Assembly: GCA_028736075.1 (NCBI GenBank)
Contig: CP117875.1
Location: forward strand, 3,906,001 to 3,970,000
Length of the DNA stretch: 64,000 nt
Source: Chryseobacterium sp. KACC 21268
GTDB lineage: Bacteria; Bacteroidota; Bacteroidia; Flavobacteriales; Weeksellaceae
Direction of reading: 5' to 3'
Shown: one piece after another, positions 18,373-28,600 of the stretch
Position numbering within the stretch: position 1 is the first letter of the stretch
Layout: each line of letters begins with the position of its first letter
The notes under the pieces: generated by a model
The model's database searches: none
Told to the model about the DNA's origin: nothing
Seen by the model: the letters and a program-made list of their open reading frames with translations, nothing else
Translations under genes and position numbers: made by a program

Positions 18373-18612
18373 ATGTCAGACATTGCATCAAGAGTAAAAG
18401 CTATCATCGCTGATAAGCTTGACGTTGAAGAAACAGAAGTGACTCCAGAAGCTAGCTTCACAAACGATTTAGGAGCTGATTCTTTGGATACTGTTGAACT
18501 TATCATGGAATTCGAAAAAGAATTCAACATTCAGATTCCAGATGATCAAGCAGAGAAAATTACAACTGTTGGTCACGCTATCGCTTACATCGAGGAAGTT
18601 GTAAATAAATAA
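18373..18612 (+). CDS. acpP: Acyl carrier protein
   Basis: 79 residues, acidic, four-helix carrier of growing fatty acyl chains. The phosphopantetheine attachment site is Ser37 in [16 protein letters not shown]. Length and sequence match housekeeping AcpP. It starts the run acpP-fabF-rnc-(IPExxxVDY)-pyk, with fabF 25 bases downstream. The upstream TTG/TATATTTG promoter is the clearest in this part of the window, consistent with high expression. Cytoplasmic. FabF, which extends the chain bound to this protein, is coded next. Confidence 0.98.
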   Translation: MSDIASRVKAIIADKLDVEETEVTPEASFTNDLGADSLDTVELIMEFEKEFNIQIPDDQAEKITTVGHAIAYIEEVVNK

Positions 18613-18637
18613 TATTTATTCAAGACAAAAAAAATTT

Positions 18638-19885
18638 ATGGAATTAAAGAGAGTAGTTGTAACCGGCTTCGGCGCTATTACACCAATCGGAAATAACGCT
18701 AAAGAATACTGGGAAAGCCTTAAAATAGGAGCAAGTGGCGCTGCCCAGATTACTCTTTTTGATTCCACTAATTTTAAAACCAAGTTCGCCAGTGAGGTGA
18801 AAAACTTTGACCCGCTTAATTATTTCGATAAAAAAGAGGCGAAAAAGATGGATAGAAATTCTCAGTTTGGGCAGATTGCTGCAAGAGAAGCTATCGCTCA
18901 CGGACGACTTATTGAAGACAATGTCGATAAAAATCGCGTTGGTGTGATCTGGGGATCAGGAATCGGCGGGCTGGAGACTTTTGAACAAGAAGTTTTAGGT
19001 TTTGCAGAATCCAAAGGTATTCCGAGATTCAATCCTTTCTTTATTCCAAAAATGATTGCGGACATTACGCCAGGAAATATTTCTATTGAATATGGTTTCC
19101 ACGGGCCTAATTATACAACTGTTTCTGCTTGTGCTTCTTCTGCCAATGCTTTGATCGATGCTAAAATGCTTATCAACTTAGGCAAAGCGGACGTCATTGT
19201 TTGTGGAGGTTCAGAAGCGGCTGTTACAGCGAGCGGAATGGGAGGTTTCAACGCAATGCACGCACTTTCTACAAGAAACGATGATCCAAAAACGGCTTCC
19301 AGACCATTTGACAAAGACAGAGATGGATTTGTATTGGGCGAAGGCGCTGGCTGTATCATCCTTGAAGAATACGAACACGCAAAAAAACGAGGTGCAACAA
19401 TCTATGCAGAATTAGCTGGTGGCGGAATGAGTGCTGATGCACATCATATGACAGCTCCACACCCTGAAGGACTTGGCGCTTATCTGGTAATGAAAAATTG
19501 CTTGGAAGATGCCGGTGTAACTGCCGATGAAGTAGATCATATCAACATGCATGGTACATCTACTCCACTGGGAGACATCGCAGAATCTAACGCGATTGCA
19601 AAATTATTTGGAGAACACGCTTTCAACATTCAGATCAATTCTACAAAATCAATGACTGGTCACCTATTGGGAGCGGCCGGCGTTATTGAAGCTATTGCAG
19701 CATTACACGCCATTATCCACGGTATTGTTCCACCAACAATCAATCACTTTACTGATGATGAAAACATCGACCCAAGATTGAATTTTACATTCAATACTGC
19801 GGTTGAAAAGGTAGTTAACATCGCAATGAGTAATACTTTTGGTTTCGGAGGCCACAATGCTTGCGTTCTTTTCAAAAAAATATAA
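18638..19885 (+). CDS. fabF: 3-oxoacyl-ACP synthase II
   Basis: 415 residues, condensing enzyme of fatty acid elongation that joins malonyl-ACP to acyl-ACP. The nucleophile is Cys165 in TTVSACASSANAL. The two histidines are in NMHGTSTPLGD and KSMTGHLLGAAG. The glycine-rich C-terminal strand NTFGFGGHNACVLF is present. Length is normal. It lies 25 bases after acpP and 9 bases before rnc, so all are probably one transcript. Cytoplasmic homodimer by family knowledge. Confidence 0.98.
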   Translation: MELKRVVVTGFGAITPIGNNAKEYWESLKIGASGAAQITLFDSTNFKTKFASEVKNFDPLNYFDKKEAKKMDRNSQFGQIAAREAIAHGRLIEDNVDKNRVGVIWGSGIGGLETFEQEVLGFAESKGIPRFNPFFIPKMIADITPGNISIEYGFHGPNYTTVSACASSANALIDAKMLINLGKADVIVCGGSEAAVTASGMGGFNAMHALSTRNDDPKTASRPFDKDRDGFVLGEGAGCIILEEYEHAKKRGATIYAELAGGGMSADAHHMTAPHPEGLGAYLVMKNCLEDAGVTADEVDHINMHGTSTPLGDIAESNAIAKLFGEHAFNIQINSTKSMTGHLLGAAGVIEAIAALHAIIHGIVPPTINHFTDDENIDPRLNFTFNTAVEKVVNIAMSNTFGFGGHNACVLFKKI

Positions 19886-19894
19886 AATGTTTTT

Positions 19895-20665
19895 ATGGAG
19901 TTGAAAAATTATTTTTCTAAATTCCTTCTTAAAAACAGAGCACAAAAACTTTCGGAAAAAGATATTCTTTTTCGCAAAAACATTTCAAACATCGTTGGTT
20001 ATAATATCCACGATATAGAAATCTTTAAAGAAGCTTTTTCTTTGAAATCGTCTTCAAAAAGCACGAATAAAAAAAATTACGAACGTCTTGAGTTTTTAGG
20101 GGATTCTGTTTTAGGAACCATTATTTCTTGTCATCTTTTTCAAACCTACCCGAATGAAAACGAAGGATTTCTCACGCAGATGAAATCCAAAATCGTGAAT
20201 AGGAAAAACCTCAACAAACTGGGAGAAGATCTTAAATTAAGTTCCCTTTTACAAGCTGACACAAGCCAGACAATTCTCAGTGAAAATATTTCAGGAAACC
20301 TGTTGGAGGCACTAATTGGTGCGCTTTATCTGGACATTGATTACGAATTTTGTAAGAAGATTGTCTTAGACAGAATTCTTACACCTTCTACAATCAATAA
20401 ACTGGAAAATAAAATCATCAGCTACAAAGGATTATTATTAGAATGGAGTCAAAAGAAAAAGATTCCTATCAAATATGAAACCTGCGAAGAAATCCAGCCT
20501 AACAAAGTCACGGTTTTCCGTTGTCACGTGTGGCTTCATAACGAGAGGATTGCCAATGCTGTTGAAACTTCTAAAAAGAAAGCAGAGGAAAAAGCGGCAC
20601 AGAGAGCATTTTACGTTTTGAGTAAGAAAGAAAACATTATTGAGCATCAAAAAACAATATCTTAA
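19895..20665 (+). CDS. rnc: Ribonuclease III
   Basis: 256 residues, double-strand-specific endoribonuclease for rRNA and mRNA processing. Residues 60-75 carry the signature ERLEFLGDSVLGTI with its catalytic acids, and SGNLLEALIGALYLDI supplies the second acidic cluster. A dsRNA-binding domain follows (about 170-245, WSQKKKIPIKYETCEE to KKKAEEKAAQRAFYVL). The N-terminal extension before the catalytic core is longer than in E. coli. The 3' end overlaps the next gene by 26 bases in another frame, pointing to translational coupling. Confidence 0.96.
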   Translation: MELKNYFSKFLLKNRAQKLSEKDILFRKNISNIVGYNIHDIEIFKEAFSLKSSSKSTNKKNYERLEFLGDSVLGTIISCHLFQTYPNENEGFLTQMKSKIVNRKNLNKLGEDLKLSSLLQADTSQTILSENISGNLLEALIGALYLDIDYEFCKKIVLDRILTPSTINKLENKIISYKGLLLEWSQKKKIPIKYETCEEIQPNKVTVFRCHVWLHNERIANAVETSKKKAEEKAAQRAFYVLSKKENIIEHQKTIS

Positions 20666-21113
20666 ACTAGAAGAAGATCTTACAGAGATCAACGTCGGAT
20701 TGATTAGACTTGCAAAACCAATCCCGGAACACGAATTGTTTTTTTTCATCAATGACATCAATACTTTCAAATTCAGACGTGTTGATGATATCTTAATAAA
20801 AGGCGAATATTTCGACCATTCTTTTTCCCGCTATCAGGCTTACGACAAATCGTCCAAAAACTGCTACAGCTTCATTTCCAACAAATCGATTGTCTCAATT
20901 CAGAAAAAAGAGCAGAATCAGCTTTTTTCAGATGAATCAAATATTAAATTTCTACTAAATCTGCATCAAGACGTGGATTACATTTTAACTAATTCCGATA
21001 TGTTTGCGGAATTTTCGTTAATTTTGCTTCCGGAAAATTTTGTATTCCAAATTCAAGAATATCCATTGAGCTCTGAAGAAGAGCTTTATCAATTAATTCA
21101 ATATTATGAATAA
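20640..21113 (+). CDS. IPExxxVDY family protein, TTG start
   Basis: 157 residues, a family found in Bacteroidota and named for conserved motifs; no function is established. It begins with TTG (SIKKQYLKLEEDL follows) inside the rnc coding region, since no ATG occurs before the conserved PIPEHELFFFINDINTFKF segment. The middle part reads YDHSFSRYQAYDKS-like sequence and the end is HQDVDYILTNSDMFAEF and EELYQLIQYYE; the VDY in DVDYIL fits the family name. No signal peptide or membrane segment, so it is cytoplasmic. It overlaps rnc by 26 bases and pyk by 8 bases (ATGAATAA), so translation of the three is probably coupled. Confidence 0.85.
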   Translation: MSIKKQYLKLEEDLTEINVGLIRLAKPIPEHELFFFINDINTFKFRRVDDILIKGEYFDHSFSRYQAYDKSSKNCYSFISNKSIVSIQKKEQNQLFSDESNIKFLLNLHQDVDYILTNSDMFAEFSLILLPENFVFQIQEYPLSSEEELYQLIQYYE

Positions 21114-22551
21114 AAACCTTAAGAAAACAAAAATCATTGCAACACTAGGACCAGCATCTTCCAGCAAGGAAACGATGATCCAAATGATCCAAGCCGGTGT
21201 TGATGTGTTTAGAATAAACTTTTCACATGCTGATTACGAATTGGTGTTGAAAAATGTCAATATCATCCGTGAGATCAACAAAGAATATGGTTACTCTGTA
21301 TCTATTCTTGGAGATTTGCAAGGACCAAAACTAAGAGTTGGTGTTGTAAAAGAAGGATCTTTCCTTAATCCTGGAGACATCCTGACTTTTACCAACGAAA
21401 AAATCGAAGGAGATTCTACAAGAGTTTACATGACTTATCAACAGTTTCCTCAAGACGTAAAAGTTGGAGAGAGAATCTTGATCGATGATGGTAAATTGGT
21501 TTTCGAAGTGATCGAAACTAATAACCTAGACACAGTAAGAGCAAAAACAATCCAAGGTGGACCTTTGAGTTCTAAAAAAGGGGTAAACCTTCCTAATACG
21601 AACGTTTCTTTGCCTGCATTAACAGAAAAAGATATCGAGGATGCAAACTTTATGTTGGATCACGAATTTGACTGGATTGCATTATCTTTCGTACGTCACG
21701 CTCAGGATATCATCGATCTTAAAGATTTGATGGCAAAACATCCAACCAACAAAACAAAAACGCCAATCATCGCAAAAATCGAGAAACCAGAAGGTGTGAA
21801 AAACATCGATGAGATCTTGTTGGAATGCGACTGTCTAATGGTTGCCAGAGGAGATCTAGGTGTAGAAGTTCCTATGGAGCAAGTACCAGTGATCCAGAAA
21901 AACTTGGTGAATAAAGCTAGACTTTATGCTAAACCTGTTATCATCGCAACTCAGATGATGGAAACAATGATCAATATCCTGACGCCTACAAGAGCGGAAG
22001 TGAATGACGTTGCCAACTCTGTACTTGATGGTGCTGATGCGGTAATGCTTTCAGGAGAAACTTCTGTTGGAAAGTATCCTGTAGAAGTGGTAAGCAATAT
22101 GGCGAAAATCGTGAAGAACATTGAGAAAACAGCACTTTACTCAAAACTAAACCACGTGATCGAAGAAAAGATCAATTGTGTAGATGAGCGTTTCATCACA
22201 GATAAAGTTTGTCGTTCTGCAGTAGATATTGCAAAATCTACAGGAGCTGAGGCTATTGTGACTTTGACTTCTTCTGGTTACACGGCGTTCCAGATCTCTG
22301 CACACAGACCATCTTCTCACATCATCGTTTTCAGTAACAACAAACGAGTGATCACGATGCTGAACCTACTTTGGGGTGTAAGAGCTTTCCATTACGACAT
22401 GGAAAAGTCTACGGACGAAACGGTTATCCAAGTAAATATGTTGACGCATAACTATGGATTTGTAGAGCAAGGTGACTATGTCATTAACTTAAATGCAATG
22501 CCGGTTCACAATGGTGGAAAAACAAATACATTGAGATTATCAACGATATAA
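21106..22551 (+). CDS. pyk: Pyruvate kinase
   Basis: 481 residues, last enzyme of glycolysis, transferring phosphate from phosphoenolpyruvate to ADP. Conserved segments include KIIATLGPASSSKETM, VFRINFSHADYE, ILGDLQGPKLRVG, the active-site helix IIAKIEKPEGVKNIDEIL with its lysine, MVARGDLGVEVPMEQVP, and MLSGETSVGKYPVE. The C-terminal regulatory domain is present (VTLTSSGYTAFQISAHRPSS). The ATG overlaps the preceding stop. It ends the operon, and a hairpin with a T run follows 20 bases later. Confidence 0.98.
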   Translation: MNKNLKKTKIIATLGPASSSKETMIQMIQAGVDVFRINFSHADYELVLKNVNIIREINKEYGYSVSILGDLQGPKLRVGVVKEGSFLNPGDILTFTNEKIEGDSTRVYMTYQQFPQDVKVGERILIDDGKLVFEVIETNNLDTVRAKTIQGGPLSSKKGVNLPNTNVSLPALTEKDIEDANFMLDHEFDWIALSFVRHAQDIIDLKDLMAKHPTNKTKTPIIAKIEKPEGVKNIDEILLECDCLMVARGDLGVEVPMEQVPVIQKNLVNKARLYAKPVIIATQMMETMINILTPTRAEVNDVANSVLDGADAVMLSGETSVGKYPVEVVSNMAKIVKNIEKTALYSKLNHVIEEKINCVDERFITDKVCRSAVDIAKSTGAEAIVTLTSSGYTAFQISAHRPSSHIIVFSNNKRVITMLNLLWGVRAFHYDMEKSTDETVIQVNMLTHNYGFVEQGDYVINLNAMPVHNGGKTNTLRLSTI

Positions 22552-22570
22552 TTTTTTATATTTAAAAAAC

Positions 22571-22598
22571 AAAATCCTGCTCTATTGAGTGGGATTTT
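22571..22598 (+). terminator. Intrinsic terminator of pyk
   Basis: Twelve-base-pair stem AAAATCCTGCTC/GAGTGGGATTTT (two wobble pairs) running into T residues. Confidence 0.82.
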
Positions 22599-22634
22599 TT
22601 GTTGGATCCTTCATCATCATTTATACTGCAAAAA

Positions 22635-22657
22635 AAATCCTGCGAATTGCAGGATTT
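22635..22657 (-). terminator. Intrinsic terminator of the subtilase gene
   Basis: Perfect nine-base-pair stem AAATCCTGC/GCAGGATTT followed on the minus strand by seven T. It faces the pyk terminator. Confidence 0.85.
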
Positions 22658-22680
22658 AATTTGTATGAAATTTACTAATA

Positions 22681-24741
22681 TTATTCTTTAATGATTTTCT
22701 TAGATATCACGCCAGTTTTGGTTTTCACTGTTAAGATGTAAATAGAATTTGGAAATCTGCTCAAACTAATTGTTTGAGATTTTGAAGCTTTAAGATTTTC
22801 AAAAATCAATTTTCCGTTCATATCAAAAAGAGCTACCCTTTCTACTTCAGTTGGTGCTACTATATTGATCATATCTTTTGTTTTCGTCGGATAGATTTTT
22901 ACTTCATCCAACACAGAATTACCAGTGGCTAAAGTTGCTTTTTTTGTTCCTGTTGCAACCCAAGCAAAATCCTGAGTAGATGCATTTCCATCCTGATCTA
23001 CCAAACTATTTTTATTACTAACTTCTATCCTATAGATTTCATTTGCCAAAGGATTATCAATAACAATTTGTTCTACATTATCAACAGTGTTATCGCCTTT
23101 TGTAGCATTTGCATTCGGATTACTGACATCCAGTTTCCACGGATAATAAACATTTCCAGAACTTACTTCTACCACTCTAAGATCAAGATCATTCACTATT
23201 CTGGACGTGGTGTTCTGCTGAAGATCAATATCTGTTGTAAAAGGAGCAATTGCAGGATCTATCCACGAGATGCTAACTTTCAAAGGCTCATTGCCTCGCG
23301 CCGTGATCTCTTTGGTAAATTTAATGCCTGACTGCAAACTATCTTTATCAAAATAAGCTTCTTCATTTAATTTATTAGCAAGAACCAGTGCCGCTTTTCT
23401 ACCATCAACTAGTCCCCAACCGTACCACACATCAGGACCAGGTCTTCCGGCTTCGTTAGCGGTGTGCGTCAGTAGGGCTTTCATTTCGTCCGCATCAAAT
23501 GTAAAACTACTGTTTCCCGAAATATTTCTTTGAATCTGAGTCAATGCGCCAGCAATACCAGAAACCATAGGTGCCGCGTAAGATGTACCAAAGTTCAGTA
23601 CATATTGGTTGGTTGCGTTGGGACTTGCATTGGTATAATTTGCCATAATCATATCTACACCAACTGCAGTGAGGTCAGGTTTCACAGCACCGTCCTTTCT
23701 TGGACCAGCACTGCTGAAGCTGCCTTTTACGACATCACTAGCCTGATTATATTTGTGATTGCCTGGCAGTTGATTTACCGCTCCTACAACAATAATATTT
23801 TTGGACAGTGAGCCATAACCAATACAGTTATAACCTTGACTGCAATTGGCAGGCGGAATTTCGTCACCTGCAGCAAAAGGAACCCAAGATTGTGTCGCTA
23901 TAATATATTTGTATTTCGGGGAATTAGCAGATGGGCCAACACCGTAATAATTGCCAGTAGATTTTACAATGATCTGTTGAGGCTGGGCATAAACAATTTT
24001 ATCAAAATTATAGTCATTCTCATAATAGGCACCGGAATAGGTATCCTGATGATTCAGTTCATAATTTCCATACCAATAATAAGAACTGCCAGATTGCAGC
24101 CAGCCGAGATTGACACCATAAGAATGATTGGAAATATTAAGATTTGGCAAAGTTGCCAGTTTTTGGTAATTATTGCCTAAAGCCGTTGCAGCAAACATGT
24201 AATTATCCGTTGTTCCTTGTGGTAGGATCCCTTTAGCGTTAGCTTTAGGATAAGCAACACTACTCTGTGTGAAATTTCCAGTTGCAGTTCCATTCCCTAT
24301 CAAAATACTGTTAACGTTTGTGCCGTGATAATGTTTGGCTTCTGTTGCAGCTTCCTGATTAACGGCTCTGCTATTAAACTGCTCGTGCGTATCCTGGATT
24401 CTTCCTGCATCAAAAACAGTGATCTTGATACCATTTCCAGTGACAGGTGAAGAAATTCCTGGAACAGATCCTGCCTGTAATTCGTCTACATTTGCAGTAG
24501 CATTAGCACTAGTTTCTTCGGTTGAATAGAAAACTGGAATCTGCCCGGCAAAACCAGCAAGATTTTTTTTCAGACTGTCTTTTTCCTTGCCAGAATACTT
24601 TGAGGATTTGGATAAAAAGCTGTCCAACTTATCTTCATTTATCAATCTTTGCTTGGCAAATTCATTTTTCAGTTTAAGATTCTGAGCATTAGAAAAATAA
24701 AAAGAAAACAACATTCCAACGCTTAGTATAACTTTTTTCAT
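22681..24741 (-). CDS. Secreted S8 family serine peptidase with T9SS sorting domain
   Basis: From the ATG at 24741 the protein has 686 residues: signal peptide (MKKVILSVGMLFSFYFSNAQ), a propeptide-like stretch, a subtilisin domain, and a C-terminal T9SS type A sorting domain (VLDEVKIYPTKTKDMINI to SKKIIKE). The catalytic triad is in ITVFDAGRIQDTH (Asp), HYHGTNVNSIL (His) and FGTSYAAPMVSGIAGAL (Ser). Between His and Ser there is a beta-rich insertion. A longer frame starts at 24759, but a TATCTTTG box at 24757-24764 overlaps that codon, so the later ATG is preferred. The protease is expected outside the cell or on its surface; the substrate is unknown. Confidence 0.9.
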   Translation of the reverse strand: MKKVILSVGMLFSFYFSNAQNLKLKNEFAKQRLINEDKLDSFLSKSSKYSGKEKDSLKKNLAGFAGQIPVFYSTEETSANATANVDELQAGSVPGISSPVTGNGIKITVFDAGRIQDTHEQFNSRAVNQEAATEAKHYHGTNVNSILIGNGTATGNFTQSSVAYPKANAKGILPQGTTDNYMFAATALGNNYQKLATLPNLNISNHSYGVNLGWLQSGSSYYWYGNYELNHQDTYSGAYYENDYNFDKIVYAQPQQIIVKSTGNYYGVGPSANSPKYKYIIATQSWVPFAAGDEIPPANCSQGYNCIGYGSLSKNIIVVGAVNQLPGNHKYNQASDVVKGSFSSAGPRKDGAVKPDLTAVGVDMIMANYTNASPNATNQYVLNFGTSYAAPMVSGIAGALTQIQRNISGNSSFTFDADEMKALLTHTANEAGRPGPDVWYGWGLVDGRKAALVLANKLNEEAYFDKDSLQSGIKFTKEITARGNEPLKVSISWIDPAIAPFTTDIDLQQNTTSRIVNDLDLRVVEVSSGNVYYPWKLDVSNPNANATKGDNTVDNVEQIVIDNPLANEIYRIEVSNKNSLVDQDGNASTQDFAWVATGTKKATLATGNSVLDEVKIYPTKTKDMINIVAPTEVERVALFDMNGKLIFENLKASKSQTISLSRFPNSIYILTVKTKTGVISKKIIKE

Positions 24742-24756
24742 CTTTATAACTTTTTG

Positions 24757-24764
24757 CAAAGATA
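24757..24764 (-). promoter_or_regulatory. -7 box of the subtilase promoter
   Basis: TATCTTTG on the minus strand. With transcription starting about six bases on, the leader to the ATG at 24741 is only about ten bases, and the longer ORF start at 24759 is excluded. Confidence 0.6.
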
Positions 24765-24803
24765 AAAAATACTTAGATCATAATAAGTTTTAAAAAATGT
24801 TAA

Positions 24804-25517
24804 CTATTTATTTTTGAATTTCTTAAATGTAGTTTCGAAGTGAAGTTTCAGGTTTCCAACATCTTCTTCGCTGCAATAGCCATATTTCAGAATAGTTCTA
24901 GTCCCAAAACTTTGAAGTGAATAGAAGATAAAAGAATTAATTTCCTCAGATATTAATCCTAAAGAAATAAAATAATCATCTGTCAGATTTTCACGCAACC
25001 ATTCCACAAAATCCGACGAAGTCCATTTGTTATCAATTTTTCCAAAACTTATACCTCCACCGACTGGCTGTACAAATTCGCCGTGTCTTGGTTTCATTAA
25101 TCCCTCGCTGGATTTGGTTTTGAAATAGACTTTCAGATCATTATTCAAAGCTACTTTTTTCTTGTTTTCATTGAAAAGTTTAGAATCCTCATCAAGATTC
25201 CCAGACAACTTTTTCCTGACCTCAACTTCCTCAATTTCCGTGACTAATTTTATTAAATTAATGACAACTTCATCAGTATTAATGATTTTCAAAACCTTCC
25301 TTTCGTAACCTTCTTTCACAAACCTTAGCTCATCACCGAAATCTGCATTAATGACAAACTGACCTTGTGAATTGGAATTGGTTTTTTCCTGAGAATTAAT
25401 ATTAATGATCAAAACTTGATTCACCAAAACAGAATCTGACACAATTTTACCTCTAATATTTTGTGAATAAAAGGTTTGAAAAAGCAGTAAAAAACAAGAG
25501 AATAGAAATATCTTCAA
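24804..25517 (-). CDS. CarboxypepD_reg-like exported protein (paralogue of 13824-14555), TTG start
   Basis: 237 residues: signal peptide (MKIFLFSCFLLLFQTFYSQ), CarboxypepD_reg-like domain (about 20-95, with GDELRFVKEGYERKVLKI), and a C-terminal half that shares the layout but little sequence with the paralogue. The start is TTG at 25517, with a stop directly upstream in frame and no ATG until past residue 130. A TATTTTTG box lies at 25532-25539. Residues 125-165 (KPRHGEFVQPVGGGISFGKID) are Gly-rich and differ from the paralogue. The gene sits between the T9SS subtilase and dnaE and is transcribed away from dnaE. Function unknown; probably in the envelope. Confidence 0.76.
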   Translation of the reverse strand: MKIFLFSCFLLLFQTFYSQNIRGKIVSDSVLVNQVLIININSQEKTNSNSQGQFVINADFGDELRFVKEGYERKVLKIINTDEVVINLIKLVTEIEEVEVRKKLSGNLDEDSKLFNENKKKVALNNDLKVYFKTKSSEGLMKPRHGEFVQPVGGGISFGKIDNKWTSSDFVEWLRENLTDDYFISLGLISEEINSFIFYSLQSFGTRTILKYGYCSEEDVGNLKLHFETTFKKFKNK

Positions 25518-25531
25518 AGGCTATTTTTCAT

Positions 25532-25539
25532 CAAAAATA
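25532..25539 (-). promoter_or_regulatory. -7 box for the TTG-start gene at 24804-25517
   Basis: TATTTTTG on the minus strand, 14 bases before the TTG, mirroring the arrangement at 14573-14580. Confidence 0.6.
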
Positions 25540-25669
25540 AATTTAATTCCGGCTTGCAAATGACATTTAACCAGGATTAACTTTTTTGTGAACATTTAAC
25601 AAAATCGGATTTCCAAAGCATTTTATTTCTCTGTTTAAAACCTTAACTTTACGCAAAATTACAATGTAG

Positions 25670-28600
25670 ATGTACTTAGTTTTCGATACAGAGACCACTG
25701 GTTTACCCAAAAATTTCAACGCACCGCTCTCAGATTCAGACAACTGGCCAAGAATGGTCCAGATTGCCTGGCAAATCCACGATGACAATGGAAACCTGAT
25801 AGAAAACCAAGATTACATCATCAAACCAGAAGGTTATGACATCCCGTTCAACGCTGCGAGAATCCACGGGATAACGACTAAAATCGCCAATGAAGAAGGT
25901 CGCGATCTGGAAGAGATCTTAGTAGAATTTTCTAAAGCTTTGGAAAACGTTAGAGTTGTTTCCGGACACAATGTGGAATTCGATTACAACATCGTTGGGG
26001 CAGAATTTTTCAGGAAAAACATTACAGATAATCTTCAGGAAAAACCAAGAGCAGATACGATGATCCTGGGAACAGATTATTGCCAATTGGCTGGCGGACG
26101 TGGCGGAAAATTCAAATCACCAAAACTGGAAGAACTTTACGAGAAACTCTACGGACATAAATTTGATGAAGCGCATAATGCCGCAGCCGATGTAAATGCG
26201 ACTGCGCAGGTTTTCTTTGAAATGATGAGAATCGGCGTGATTCCGACCGATGTTTTGAAGATCAATGAAACGCAGTTAAAAGAATTTCAAACCCACAATC
26301 CAAATCCGATCAAACCTTTCGGAATCGTCATCAGAAGACAGGTTGCGAGTTTTAACAACAAGAAAAAACAATCCGATGTTGGCAGCATTGATGACATCGA
26401 CCTTGGAAAATATTTCAATTTCGACAACCACAGTGTTTTCTCGACTTTGACGGCTACGACCAACATCAACGACCTTATCAAAAAAGCAACGGATGAGAAT
26501 TACGCTGCCGTTGGAATGGTAGATATTGGCAATATGATGGGCGCGTTCAAGTTCGTTTCTGCGGTTGAAGACACGAATTCCGGAAGAAATAAAAAGCATA
26601 AAGAATATTTGGCTAAAAAACAGGAAGCCGAAGAAAAAGGAGAAGCTTTCAACGAAGAAGAGCCAATTACAGATCAATTGATTCCAATTGTCGGTTGCGA
26701 ATTTTTCATTTCCAACAGATACGAGCAAAAGCAATTTACCAAAGATGATCCGGACAGACGAACGCAAATGGTGTTGCTGGCAAAGGATTTCAATGGTTAT
26801 AAAAATTTGATCAAACTTTCCAGTATTGGTTTTCAGAAAGGATTTTATTTTGGCGTTCCAAGGATCAGCAGGGAATTGATCTCTCAATACAAAGAAGGAT
26901 TGATTGCCTTGACTTCTGGGATCAACGGCGATATTCCGAATACCATCTTAAATATCGGAGAACAAAAAGGGGAAGAATTGTTCCAATGGTGGAAAGAGGA
27001 ATTTGGTGATGATTTTTATGTCCAGATCCAGAATCACAATTTGCCCGAGGAAGAGCATTTGAATGAAGTCCTACTTCAATTTGCTGATAAATATAATGTC
27101 AAGATCTTAGCTCAAAACGAAACTTATTACACCAACAAAGACGATGCGAATATCCAAGACATTTTGGGTTGTATCAAAGATGGCGAAAAGCAATCAACGC
27201 CGATTGGCAAAGGTTTCGGAAAGAGAAAAGGTTTGACGACCAACGAATATTACATCAAAAGTCAAGATGAATTAAAACAAGCTTTTTTAAATTATCCAGA
27301 CGCTTTCGAAGCTTACGAGGAGTTTTTAGCAAAGTTCAAACCTTATACTTTGAAACGTGATGTTTTGCTTCCGAAGTTTGACATTCCGGAAGAATTTATT
27401 GATCCAGAAGATGAAGCTGATGGCGGAAAACGTGGTGAAATGGCCTACCTGCGACATTTGACCTACGAAGGTGCGAACAAACGTTATCCGGTCATTACGC
27501 CTGAAATTCAGGAGCGATTGGATTTTGAACTGGAAGTTATCGCCAACACCGGTTATCCCGGTTATTTCTTGATCGTTCAGGATTTCTGTAATGAAGCCCG
27601 AAATATGGGCGTTTCGGTTGGTCCAGGTCGTGGATCGGCGGCGGGATCGGCAGTTGCTTATTGCATTAAAATCACGAATGTCGACCCGATCAAATACGAC
27701 CTCCTTTTTGAGAGATTCCTGAATCCGGAAAGGGTTTCGATGCCCGATATCGATATCGATTTTGATGATGAAGGACGTGACAAGGTCATCAAATGGGTGG
27801 TTGAAAAATATGGTCAGGAACAAGTGGCGCAAATTATCACATATTCGGTTTTGGGAGGAAAATCGGCGATCAAAGATGCTGGTAGAGTTCTCGATCTTTC
27901 GATTCCAGAAACGAATATGATCGCGAAACTGATTCCGCCAAGTCCAGGAATGAATATTGCGAAAGCGCTTTCAAAATATGACAAGTTAAAACCGGAAGAC
28001 CAACAATTGGTGGATGAGATGAAGTTCATTCTTTCAAACTCCGATGATTCAAGATTCTCGGTTTTGGAAAGTGCCAAGAAAATGGAAGGCTGTATCCGAA
28101 ATACGGGAATTCACGCTTGTGGTGTGATCATTACGCCGGAACCTGTGAGCAATTTGGTTCCAATTACGATTGCGGCGAAAGATGCGGACATTTTGGTCTC
28201 TCAGTTTGACAACTCGGTGGCGGAAAATGCGGGTCTTTTGAAGATGGATTTCCTTGGACTAAGGACTTTGACCATTATCAAAGATGCGGTAAAACTTGTG
28301 AAAGAACGTCACGGCGTTGATATCGACCCGGATGAAATTCCGTTGGATGACGCCAAAACTTATCAATTATTTAAAGAAGGAAGAACGATTGGGATCTTTC
28401 AATACGAGAGTCCCGGAATGCAAAAATATATGCGTGAACTGAAACCAACGGTTTTCGCCGATCTGATTGCGATGAACGCCTTGTATCGTCCAGGTCCTAT
28501 TAAATATATCCCAAATTTCATTAATAGAAAACACGGAACCGAGGAAATCATCTATGACCTCGAAGAAACAAAGGAATATCTTGAAGAAACTTACGGAATC

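Noticed and set aside
26276-26887. Long open frame opposite dnaE
   Set aside because: Its translation has no recognisable motif, and it lies wholly within dnaE on the other strand; long antisense frames are usual in genes of this codon use.
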